From: Anseranas semipalmata
Lineage: Eukaryota > Chordata > Aves > Anseriformes > Anseranatidae
Direction of reading: 5' to 3'
NCBI GenBank assembly: GCA_013399115.1
Contig: VXAA01001956.1
Location: 62,001 to 126,000, forward strand
Length of the DNA stretch: 64,000 nucleotides
The notes beneath the pieces are model-generated. The model was not told the DNA's origin and searched no databases. It saw only the letters and a program-made list of their open reading frames with translations. The position numbers and the translations under genes are program-made. Below are positions 25,401 through 35,200 of the stretch, piece by piece. Position 1 is the stretch's first letter; every line of letters starts with the position of its first letter.

Positions 25401-28400
25401 TTCTTACCGCTTTGTTTGAAACAGAGTTTCTTCTTCTGATAAGCAATGAAACTAGATACTGCTCCAATTACAGTAGCAACCACAGCGCTTACAATTCCAG
25501 CTACTGCTCCCTGAGAAGCTGAAAAAAAGTTTTGCAGACATTCTTTTAGAATTGAAAGTGATGTCAAACTTGTATTGTCTCAAAATAAATCCCGTGAATG
25601 CTTCTAAAAGCCAATAAACATGAAATTACATGAACCTGTAGTAATCAACTTTTTCTATCTTTGTGAATAATGAAAAGTAAATCCTTTAATTTTATAACCA
25701 CTAATTTCTTAGCAGTGCCTACTGTTAAGCAACTTGAGTATACTTGTTTTAAGTTCCACTATTTAAAAAAAAAAGAACTACCCTTTCATGGCCAAATGTA
25801 AGTTGTATGCATGCAGTCACTGCACCAGCATCTCTGAGACCTTAACACGTTGAATCATTTACAACAGAGATTTCCAAGATTTACAAAAGCAGAGCTTGAA
25901 GGTAAGAATTCTAGATTCCACGAAGTTTTGAAGCTGAAACCCACTGCCAGCAATGAGCATTCTAGCAGAATATCAGAAACAAAGAAAAAGCCAGAAAACA
26001 AGTTTCAGAGATGCAGACACCATACACAGAAATTCATGCACTTACTTTCAGCTTCTTCACCCTTATTTGGACCTGAGTCCTTTTGTCCTACAAGAACGAA
26101 CAAAAAGTTTAGTTTTTATATGTCTAAAGAACAGTTGCATCACATTTTTTGTCAATTAATCATGCAAAATGACAAGCCATTTGCTGATGAAAAAAGTTAT
26201 TATAAATCTATATAACAGATAATTATATCCATACAATATTAAGCTCTCTGGCATTCAAACTGTTTTCAAAGCACAGGTCATGGTAATGGCAACTTCAACC
26301 TTGGGTGCTCAGCAGTTCCACAAAAGGAGAACAGCACGCCTGTGAACTCTGGTTTAATCAACTTGCCCACCACCACAGGAGAATACTCAGTGGAGAGGAA
26401 CATCATATAATTCCAGGTTAGCATTCAACTGTATTACCACTCCTCATATCCCAGTCTCATTTACTAAATACTCATTTACTTTGCTATTCTCTCAGCAAAG
26501 TAAAGTTCTGTAAATACAGCCCCTTCTGCGGAGAAGGACCTGGGTGTCCTGGTGGACAGCAGGTTATCCATGAGCCAGCAGTGTGCTCTGGTGGCCAAGA
26601 AGGCCAATGATGTCCTGGGGTGCATTAGGAGGAGTGCTGCCAGCAGGCCTAGGGAGGTGATCCTGCCCCTCTGCTCAGCCCTGGTGAGGCCACAGCTGGA
26701 GTACTGTGCCCAGTTCTGGGCTCCCCAGCACAAGAGGGACATGGAGCTCCTGGAGTGGGTCCAGCGGAGGGCTACTGAGATGACTGGGGGACTGGAACAT
26801 CTCTCATACAAGGAGAGGCTGAGAAAGCTGGGCCCATTTAGCCTGGAGAAGAGAAGACTGAGAGGGGATCTTATCAATGTGTACAAATATCTGAAGGGAG
26901 GGGGTCAAGAGGATGGGGCCAGACTCTTTTCAGTGGTGTCCAGTGGACAAGAGGCAACGGGCACAAACTGAAACACAGGAAGTTCTGGCTGAATATGAGA
27001 ACTTTACTGTGAGGGCGACAGGGCACTGGAACAGGCTGCCCAGAGAGGCTGTGGAGTCTCCTTCTCTGGAGATATTCAAAACCTGCCTGGATGCGATCCT
27101 GTACAACATGCTCTAGGTGACCCTGCTTGGCAGGGGGGTTGGACCAGATGATCTCCAGAGGTCCCTTCCAACCTCAGCCATTCTGTGATTCTGCAACTCT
27201 GTAATTTATCGCTATATAACTTGCACCACTCTGAAGCAGGAACCTGTGCAGATGAAAACACCACACAGGTCCCAACAGATGCTATTTGTCCCTGTCAAGT
27301 TTTAAGTTACTGCTCCAAAGGAACCTTGGAAGGTGAAAGCTTCCCAAAAAATTAGCCTGAGTAACCTCTGTCTAAGACAACTCTCTCCGAAGAAGTCAGT
27401 AACCCGTGACATGTGTCAGCTCAAATATCTTGATGTGGTGTTAACTCTGACCCGGAAGTAGTGAAACTGCAGTAATGCATACAGGGCTGACTACCCCACA
27501 CTAATGATGACCAATAGTGCAGCTTGGTCCCAATGACCATCTCTGTACCGAGATGCACCACAACATTTAGACATGGCAGCTTATTCAGAGCAAGGTTGGT
27601 AAGCTATGAAATGGTTATATATCGCTCGGTGTAGATACACCCTACATCACTTGGAAGTCTAAGGATCAATGCATCCTGTGGTGAAATCTTTGAGAAAAAC
27701 AAGGTGGACCATCTTCTAGCCCACCCCTGAGCTTCTTAACCACAAGAACTGAAAGAAACTGAGAGTATTTCAAGAAGATCTGAAAAAAACACCTGGACGC
27801 TTTTAAGAACTATATTCCCAGTGAATTTTGAAACAAGTGCCATCTTTGCATCTCAGTTTTATAACTTATCTTTCTTAGTGTAACAGCAAAAATCACTGAA
27901 GGTTCATAGATCAGTTTTATCTCTTAATTATCTGGGTATTTCTTGGCAGAGACAGAACACATTGCCTTTGAACTGGAAGGTGTGCTGTCATGTTTCAGAT
28001 ACCAGAACAAAAGGTGTTAAAAATTAAGAACATGTTAACCAGCTTTTAAGTAAGCTTTTATCAAAAGCTCAGGTAACCATGGGGTCAACAGTAAACACAA
28101 ACTACTATCTTACCACTTCCGCCGCCACCACCTCCTCCTCTTGGTAAACTACCATCGTATAGATCTGAATCATCAAAGCTGCCTATAAAAAATAAGAAGA
28201 GTATTATCTTAAGTGTTCTAAGTTCAGCAAAAAGACACCTCAAGGCACACAATGACATGTAAGCTTTCTCTAGTTCATTCAGCTGAGTCCACGCCAGTTC
28301 TAGGCTCAGCATCATTGTTGCAACATGTTCACATTTCAAAAGCCCTCCCAGTCTCAGCTCAGCACTATACAGTTTTGTAGCACCACTGCTGCCTCTGGAC

Positions 28401-31400
28401 TTCCTGAACAAGAGCAGGTATAACTTGCTAAACAAGCAAGAACCTCCGTAGGCTACTTAATTGGGATGGCCCAAGCCTCACTATCCTGTTAAAGCAAAGA
28501 AAGGGCATGGACAGAAAAGGAACATTTCTGTTCAAGGCTGCAGTTGTGAATGCTTTTTCAGAGTTGGGTTTCTAAGTCACAACCAATCCTTTGAACCTGT
28601 ACAACATAGGAGCTAGAGGAAATAGTTCACCATGCCACAGTCCTGTGGCTGCAGTATTTGCCTGAGAATGGGAAGATTCAGATTTAATTCCCTTCTCTGA
28701 TCTATTGCAGGACATTGAACGAGTCCCTTTCTACTTCCACTAGACCCTACCTCATGGAGCCTGGAGTTCTCCTCCTTCTCTCTGCTGTTAAATGAACCTT
28801 TAGTTTATGGAAAGCAAAGCCATTTCAAACAGCAAAGCTAGAACCATCAGATCAGAAGATGTTTTATTTGGGTGGCAAAAGCACTGTACTGAGGCATGCA
28901 TGACCTGCATTCAAATATCTGCTGTAAATCAGGCAGGGGAAGGAGCAAGAACCAGTGTTTGCATTCCAGGTGAGGACTCTATCACCACATTCCTGGATAA
29001 CAGCATCATCCTAGCTGCAGCCACCTGAATCTGGTTTGTTTGGAGCTAGGCAAAGACAGAGAAGACCTCTAAAGCACAACAGGCAGGGAAGGGCATGTGT
29101 TGTAAGCATACCTTGCAAACATGAAAGAATTGTATCTCCTAATTTAGGGCCTTTAAAAAAAAAAAAAAACTAGGAAAAAATAACCCTTTAGGTTTGAGCT
29201 TTACCTTTAATTTAAGATACTTTAAGAATACAGATCACATGTAGTTCCTATTTGCTTTAGCAAGGCTAGCATGTATTCAGTTTGTAAAGATGAAAGGAGT
29301 CAATCTAATACATAGGTGCTCTCCACTATAGGCACCTAATAACATTGCCCCAAACACATACACTCTGTCCCATCCTTCCTTCCTCTTGCCCACTTTTAAG
29401 TGAAAGGAAAGTGACTCAACAGGTTTGTTATGGAATTTCAAGACTGCTGCAAAGCTAAATAAGCAAGCCAGTTTTCCCTCACTTCTCAGTGTTCATCCAA
29501 NNNNNNNNNNNNNNNAAAAAAAAAGGTTAAGAGATCAAAAGCAGACTATAATACAGTAACTTTGAAAAGGACTAGGAAAGATTATCAAATATTTTTCTAT
29601 TGTTCAGAAATTCCTGTTAGGACAGTCTTAACAGTGTTTCTAGGATTTGCAGGCAGAGCTGGCTTGGGGTCACATATAGACAAATAGAGTTAAAATAAAG
29701 TGACCAAACTTACTAGTGTGAAGAGACGAAAGAGCAGAGCATACAGTGACCTTGAAAGACTATCTGATTTATAAAATGGTATCAGTCATCTCCATGTATT
29801 TTTTTTTCCCCTTTCATTAGCTAATGCTGTTATTTGTTTGGTTATTTTATGTTAAACACTGTACTTTAAGTTAATGCAATTAACAGTGTTTCTGCTACAT
29901 TAGCCTGTATGTCAGACCCTTGTTATGCCTGAACATATACAGTAAAATTCACTAAATCCGATGCAGAATTTTGCTTTGCAAGTCTGATTTCAAACACTGA
30001 ACTTCTTTAGTTTTTTCTACTAAGTACAGATTTCTTGGCTGTTGCCTCTTTTAAAACTACCAGATTGGTATCTCACTTAAAAAACAACAACAACAACAAA
30101 AAAAAACAAAACAAAAACAAAACAACAACAAAAAGATGATAAGATACACACTATGTAACTATAAATATGGTCCCTGCAATGGCACATCACTTAGCATGCC
30201 ACAGAATAGGAGAATAAGGTATCTTAATAAATGTTTTTGTGCTGTTTGGTCACAGTCTTTGTTGCCCACATCAAATTAACACACCAGCAGTGGTTTTCCA
30301 AAACTGCGTTTTCACCAACAGCTGAATCAAAATCAACCTAGAGGCTCATTTCTTCTGTATACTACTTCCCCTCGATGTTGCATGGTCTTGCCTCCTCCTA
30401 GCTCTAGCGCAAGTCAGATCAGGTGTCCTCAGGCTCTCTGCATATTCAGTGTGAAGAGGCTGGCACCTCCAGAGCACAATTCTAAGACCCCAACTTAGGC
30501 TTCCAATCCGATAAAGGATCCTCTCTCTTTACTTACCTTAACCATCTGATTCACTCATCTAGCTGTTTCTCAGCTAGCCAACTCTGTTTTCAGAATGTCA
30601 GGGTTTGGAAACAGACTGCTTTAACAGAGAGAAAACTTCCAGGGGCTAAATCAAACAGAGCAGCAAAAAGTGCTACTGTCCTAGAACTGTATACCTTGTG
30701 TTAGGTAAGCTGTCCATACTGCAACAGGTCTAGTGATGGCACCCAAAGAGCTACTGGGCTTTATCTGCCTGACTAGATGCTCCTTTTACCAGCCGTGTGA
30801 AAGGGAAGTGACTCAACAGGTTTGTTATGGAATTTCAAGACTGCTGCAAAGCTAAATAAGCAAGCCAGTTTTCCCTCACTTCTCAGTGTTCATCCAAACC
30901 AACGCCTGACAGACATGGAAGCCAATTAAAAAGGAGTAATTATTAGAAGTTTAACTGGGATAGTAAAAACATGTCACGATTCAGGCATTTGTGATAGAAG
31001 TCTTACCAGAGTCTCTAGGATTTGCTGGTGAACCTGGCTTGGGGTCACCTGTAGACAAATAGAGTTAGAATGGATTACTTCAGATTTAAAAGCTACTTCC
31101 ATAAGTAATTATTTATGGACTTAGTGCCATCTAGTGAAGACATAGCAATGACACAAGTAGGACTTGACTAAGAAATGCATGAAATACACATAGTTCTGTG
31201 ATCCAGGCCATTAAAAATGAAGGTAAATAAACACAACTGGACTGCAATTATTTTCATCTGCAGTCCATTACTTTAATCAGCTCAGTGCCATTATTACATT
31301 TAGGTAATACAAGATGGATAGGCATCGCACTAAACACCACTGAGTAGTATCCAGGAAAACGTGATACTTACTAGGTTGAAGAGCATCTTCCAAGTTAAAC

Positions 31401-32292
31401 TCATCTACAAAGAAAGGACATTTTAAGTGTAATGTGAAAACTGAACTAGTTTTAGACTATTTTTACACAAAATGCACATCACAGTACTTTCACCAAGAAT
31501 ATAGTTACAAGTCATTATCTGCCAAACTACATGCTGCTTTTGGAGATCACAGGACATCCCAAGGGCCAGCTCAAGGTGAGCACGCTTGAAACATGCAGAC
31601 TGAAGCCAATGAAAGGAATTCTCACAGGGCCTTTAAGCTTGTGATATCATGAAGCAACTTTGTAAAAGCACTAGCAGAAGACTCCAAAATGCAGAAATCC
31701 TTTTGCCATTCTGGAATTACTTTCTTTTATAGAAATACCACAGCTCTGTTGCCCACTAAACAAAAAAAATTCAGAGTCTCAAATTAGTACATACAATTAC
31801 ACTTGACTTCACAGTAAAAGGCATTACAGAGCAATTAGATCTCACCATGATCTGATGGTGCCTTCTGAGATGGAAGAGGCTTCACTGTAGGTCCTGTCAA
31901 GGACAGTTAGGGGAAAAAAAAAAAAAAAAGTTGAAATACAATTTCCTACACTGTTAGGAAGATACATATAGGACAAATTTAAGCCCATGTCTATACAACG
32001 GAAAGCACAAGATCATGCCTGTACAGCAAGAGATTATCCTCTAAAGAGGAATCCCTGAGTGTTCCCAAAGACAAGTTTCAGTTCTATGTGGTCACCATCT
32101 TGACCTAATTGTAGCTGAACTGTTCCACTGAGGCTTAAACAAACCACATGCGGAGAAGGTGTCATGCTCACTCATGCAGTGATATTCAGAAGCAAACAAA
32201 AGGACAGCCATTATTTTCCTGCCCACCCCCAAAATTTGCAAGAGTGTAATACTTGCCAAATGCATCTTCTAACCTGAAGTCATCATTGTTGC
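22466..32292 (-). CDS. CD99: CD99 antigen, exons 2-10 (exon 1 not in visible sequence)
   Basis: Nine exons on the minus strand join in one open frame: 32257-32292, 31846-31893, 31372-31404, 31007-31048, 28114-28182, 26046-26087, 25408-25518, 24526-24582 and 22466-22491. Together they encode about 154 residues ending in a stop, so with a signal peptide the protein would be close to human CD99 (185 aa). The order is acidic N-terminus with two F-x-L-E-D-A motifs, Pro/Lys-rich linker, [11 protein letters not shown] motif, poly-Gly, acidic stalk, one transmembrane helix, the juxtamembrane stretch [13 protein letters not shown], and a short tail ending [10 protein letters not shown]99 is a small O-glycosylated surface protein used in leukocyte adhesion and diapedesis in mammals. 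All internal junctions are phase 1. XG follows about 7 kb downstream on the same strand. The signal-peptide exon is missing and probably falls in the N gap at 49315-49714. Identification rests on family motifs and exon order; no database search was run. Confidence 0.95.
22492..24525 (-). other. CD99: CD99 intron 9
   Basis: A 2.0 kb AT-rich intron between exons 9 and 10. It contains the A-rich run next to exon 9. I see nothing else in it. Confidence 0.7.
24365..24426. repeat. A-rich low-complexity tract
   Basis: About 60 bases of nearly pure A, broken by single C and G bases. In the sense of CD99 it is a poly-T tract starting 100 bases after the exon 9 donor. Confidence 0.9.
24526..24582 (-). 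CDS. CD99: CD99 exon 9, cytoplasmic tail
   Basis: This 57-base exon has donor G|GTAAGA and encodes [18 protein letters not shown], against GEVDMESHRNANAEPA in human CD99. The acceptor is the tandem CAGCAG, so splicing at the second AG would remove one Ala without changing the frame. The long A-rich run at 24365-24426 lies just downstream in the gene sense, where it reads as poly-T. Confidence 0.95.
25408..25518 (-). CDS. CD99: CD99 exon 8, transmembrane helix
   Basis: This 111-base exon has acceptor TTTTTTTCAG and donor G|GTAAGAA. It encodes a Gly/Ala/Val-rich membrane segment of about 22 residues starting [16 protein letters not shown], followed by [13 protein letters not shown], the most conserved part of CD99. 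The basic KKK run marks the cytosolic side. The family signature here is CD99 rather than CD99L2, which has SSYISYQQKKFCF. Confidence 0.96.
26046..26087 (-). CDS. CD99: CD99 exon 7, acidic membrane-proximal stalk
   Basis: This 42-base exon has acceptor CTTGTAG and donor A|GTAAGT. It encodes [13 protein letters not shown] plus a final split Thr codon. Human CD99 has a similar Glu/Ala-rich stretch (KEGEEADAPG) just before its membrane helix. Confidence 0.9.
26515..27200 (+). mobile_element. CR1 LINE fragment, 5'-truncated
   Basis: Inserted in CD99 intron 6, antisense to the gene. It encodes the C-terminal part of the CR1 reverse transcriptase ORF, with landmarks such as [28 protein letters not shown] and [18 protein letters not shown], and ends with the CR1 3' UTR and ATTCTGTGATTCTG. 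The frame shifts near 26950, where GQEATGTN runs out of frame before ETQEVLAEY, so the copy is inactive. The left edge is approximate. Confidence 0.95.
28114..28182 (-). CDS. CD99: CD99 exon 6, GSF-D-DL motif and poly-Gly stalk
   Basis: This 69-base exon has acceptor TTTTTTATAG and donor G|GTAAGA. It encodes [14 protein letters not shown] followed by seven glycines and a serine; the split codon before it supplies Gly. Human CD99 has GSFSDADLADG followed by a Gly/Ser-rich run at the same place. The glycine codons are GGA, GGT and GGC mixed, so this is not a pure triplet repeat. Confidence 0.94.
29401..29500. repeat. 100-base repeat, copy 1 (ends at gap)
   Basis: Identical to 30798-30897 at 99 of 100 positions and ends exactly where the N run begins. 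Confidence 0.95.
29501..29515. other. Assembly gap, 15 N
   Basis: A run of 15 undefined bases within CD99 intron 5, followed by a poly-A stretch. Confidence 1.
29632..29673 (-). pseudogene. CD99: Decayed tandem copy of CD99 exon 5
   Basis: The 42 bases match exon 5 at 35 of 42 positions, with no indel, and still read open as [13 protein letters not shown]. Both splice sites are lost: the acceptor AG is now AT and the donor GT is now TT. Similarity extends about 20 bases into the upstream intron (GACAAATAGAGTT on the plus strand) and weakly into the downstream side. It should therefore be skipped in the mRNA. Confidence 0.85.
29714..29730 (-). pseudogene. CD99: Trace of a duplicated CD99 exon 4 (3' end)
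   Basis: The minus strand reads CTCTTCACACTA followed by an intact GTAAGT donor at 29708-29713, against CTCTTCAACCTA|GTAAGT in exon 4. The 5' part of the exon is not recognisable. Its position just upstream of the exon 5 copy keeps the order of the functional exons. Confidence 0.45.
30080..30135. repeat. A/C-rich low-complexity tract
   Basis: CAA and CAAAA units repeated over about 55 bases in CD99 intron 5. Confidence 0.85.
30798..30897. repeat. 100-base repeat, copy 2
   Basis: Partner of 29401-29500. It lies 110 bases downstream (gene sense) of functional exon 5; copy 1 lies about 130 bases downstream of the exon 5 relic. Confidence 0.95.
31007..31048 (-). CDS. CD99: CD99 exon 5, Pro-rich linker
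   Basis: This 42-base exon has acceptor TTTGTCTACAG and donor G|GTAAGA and encodes [13 protein letters not shown]. It corresponds to the DDPRPPNPPKP region of human CD99. A decayed duplicate of this exon lies about 1.4 kb downstream at 29632-29673. Confidence 0.92.
31372..31404 (-). CDS. CD99: CD99 exon 4, second acidic repeat
   Basis: This 33-base exon has acceptor TTTGTAG and donor A|GTAAGT and encodes [10 protein letters not shown] with split codons at both ends. It is the second copy of the F-x-L-x-D-A motif, equal to the human DDFDLGDAVVDG exon. The trace of a second copy can be seen downstream at about 29714-29730. Confidence 0.92.
31846..31893 (-). CDS. CD99: CD99 exon 3, Pro/Lys-rich linker
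   Basis: This 48-base exon lies between acceptor CCTTGACAG and donor G|GTGAGA. It encodes [15 protein letters not shown] plus a split codon at each end. It corresponds to the human exon NENKKPTAIPKKPSAG in position, phase and composition (Pro, Lys, Ser rich). Such linkers are extracellular and are likely O-glycosylated. Confidence 0.9.
32257..32292 (-). CDS. CD99: CD99 exon 2, first acidic repeat, GC splice donor
   Basis: This 36-base exon follows the acceptor TTTATAG and encodes [11 protein letters not shown], matching the GGFDLSDALPD exon of human CD99. It starts two bases into a codon and ends with the first base of the next. The donor reads TTTG|GCAAGT, so the 363-base intron is of the GC-AG class. 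The nearest GT donor lies four bases further on and would put exon 3 out of frame, so the GC site is the one the reading frame needs. Confidence 0.9.
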
Positions 32293-35200
32293 CTATAAAG
32301 ACATGAAAACAAAATCACAGCATTAACACTTTTTTCTTACTCAAAATCAACAGTTACTATGGTCATAAACACGCTTTTGATCTATCTTGAGGTAAGTTTT
32401 CTGCTTCTTGTGTCAGACAGGAAGGATGTTTTGAATCAGAGCTGAAGACAGATATCCTTCTCTATTTCTCCAGGCCACACCACCCACACATCTCTTTAGA
32501 AACAAAAAGGAACAGCGCTAAAAATTGTTGCTTTAGAAAGGGTCCAGAGGGCCAAAACATATTCCTACAGTCAATATAGTGCACTTATCCTTTATTCTTG
32601 CCATGGCTATTGCATGTCTTCTTAGTGCTTTCCACCGCATATTCTCTCCCATCCTTCTTGCCCCCAAACCACAAAATGAGCAGGGGCACAGCTCCAGTTC
32701 ACAAGCATTTACAATATCCAACCGCGACGAAGAGCGTTAGAAAACAAAGACTGATATGAAAGTTGTATGATTAGGTATGGACTTAATACTTTGGCATTAA
32801 AAATACATTTTCATGGTTTTATAAGACTTACCTTTTTCCCTAATAAAGGTCAACAATAGTGAAGGTGATTAAGTTATTAGCATCGGTAACCTTGACTTCC
32901 TGAAAGACAGCTGTCACCAGTATGGGCTCTCCACTCCAGGTAGATTAAGTTTCATTTTCAGCCCGTAGGAAAATAACATTTTATTTTGCTATATTAGGTC
33001 AATTGCTAGAGCTACTGCTGCTTACCCAGCCAACTGCAACACACTAACTCAGTACATTCGTGATACTAACTGGTTTCCCAGCATGTACATAGTAATGTGA
33101 TCTCAGCAGCAGAGGCTTCTAAGATAAACGGACAGCTAAAACAAATGCTTGGGATATTTCAGACAGTTCATCATTTGTACTCTCACTGAAGCACAGCAAA
33201 AGGAAAAGGCATGAAAGTCTATAGCAGATGTTGACATCCAAATATACTGCTCCAGACCAAAGAAGCTGGAAGAGTATTTTTACCGAGTATCAAGCCACCC
33301 AGAGCAAAACTTTATTCCAGTCACAGCTAACTTAATTCAGAAGATACACACATAAAGCACTGATGTGCTTGGCTTTTCCTATAACTAAGAACATAGCTAC
33401 AGAAAAGGAACCATAACTGCCTACAGCAAAATCTGAAGAGAGGAATAAAAACAACAACAACAAAAATCAAACCACACGCAGAATGTTCTTTCTGCTTACA
33501 TGACAAGCCAAGCTAAGACAAGGACAAGTCATGAGTCTGAGGGATGCTCATACATTTGGTAGCATCATTCATCTCAACTGAGGTCAAAACTGAAATCTCT
33601 TTTCCTTCTCAAATAATTGCACTTTTAATGCCATTTGTTTTTCACAGAAGAAACGAGACTAAGATATATACTTTTTTTAATACATAAGCAAGGAATGACA
33701 ACTGGAATAAAAATTCCATAGGCAAACTTCCAGTCTTCCAGAAATGTTCTTCAAGCCAGTCTTCAGTTCGGGCAACTGAACTGCTACAGCAGAAACAGAA
33801 ATCTGAAGTCGAAGCAACGATTCCCAAACTATCACATCAAATCGAATGTCACCTTGCTCACAGCCAGGTGGGGAGGTGGCACTGCCTGGGCCGTGCCCTG
33901 CCCTGTCATGGAAACCGACGGAGGTGATTCATGCCTTTATTGTGGTGCATCGGCTAAGTGAATTTAGAACCCCCTGTAAAAAGTCATTAGGTAAAGATCA
34001 TGAGTACAAAAAAAAAAGAAGTTATTTTACTTGGTTTTCTTCACTCCAGATGGAGACTATAAGCTCTTTCTGATACTTAGCTCATGAAAAATCATTTCAC
34101 AGAATGCAAAATACTTGCAAGTCATTCATCTGAAACCTACATCACCTTGCAATACGTTAAAACCTCAGTAAAATGAGCAGACCCAAACTGCTTGACTCAA
34201 ATCTCAGTTACCCCAGAAGTCACCCCTTCATTTAGACGACAGCAATAAATCTGCATATTAACAAGAAAAAAAAAATCGTCAAAACACTCAGAGGAAAGGA
34301 AATTTTAAAAAATATTTACATAGTTTTTCTTCAAACTTGAATTCTGGCTTGTTTTTTTCCTCAAATACCTCCATTCTTCCAGCTACTGTCCTTCAAGGAG
34401 GAATGCCCAAGACAGGACCCGTTCAGATATCAGCTGCTCTAAGAAGGCATGCAGATGGATCTGCTGAAAATGTGTGCTCCTCAAAACATTCTACTGCAGC
34501 GGCAACCGGAGGATGGACCACCACCACCATCTGTTAACACTTTGTCTGAAGGTTAAAGATATATCACTAAATTAACGGATGTTACATTGGCAAGTGCATT
34601 TCAAGAGCTGTATTTCTTTTTCAAAGGAGTGCCAGAGGGGAAAAAGAAACACACGCTCTCAACATTATGCTTTGGGGCAGCAGAAGTTTCACCTGGAGCA
34701 GAAGAGAGGCTATTTCAAGAGTCTCCCCCACTGCCACCACCTTGAAACTTAGTGAATGGTTCCAGCTGCGGTGGCTTCCCTCCAGAGGAGGAAACCACCG
34801 TAAAAGAGCGTGCATTCAATGACACCGCTATTTTAAGGAAGTGTTTTCACACATGATCTTCATGGAGGAGTAATTTAGGATGATACTGCTGACTGCCAAT
34901 CTCACAGAAGACATGCTTTGAGACATCAATAAAGAAAAGTGAGGGTTAATAAAGAAAAATCTATTCCATGTTGGCTGGAATTATTCAGTACTCTGCAACC
35001 ACAGTTCTGTTTTCCAAGCAAGATGTCAGGCTCTTCAAAAGCATTATTTTATCTCAATAATGGTAGCAAAATCATCAAAATCTAACTTATGAAACTCATT
35101 ACAACAATCTGTGCTTCAGTACAGTCCTTGCAGTCGCATTTCCAACGTAGACTGGTTGTTTCTGCATTGCTCATGACAAACCTTCGTATATCTTTAAATC

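Larger units (their letters stand above)
28183..31006 (-). other. CD99: CD99 intron 5 with duplicated segment and assembly gap
   Basis: A 2.8 kb intron. It holds the decayed exon copies at 29632-29730, a 100-base repeat pair (29401-29500 and 30798-30897), a 15-N gap at 29501-29515, and an A/C-rich run at 30080-30135. Confidence 0.75.

Noticed and set aside
26552..27116. Open frames that look like a protein-coding gene
   Set aside because: They are the frameshifted C-terminal end of a CR1 reverse transcriptase, not a host gene.
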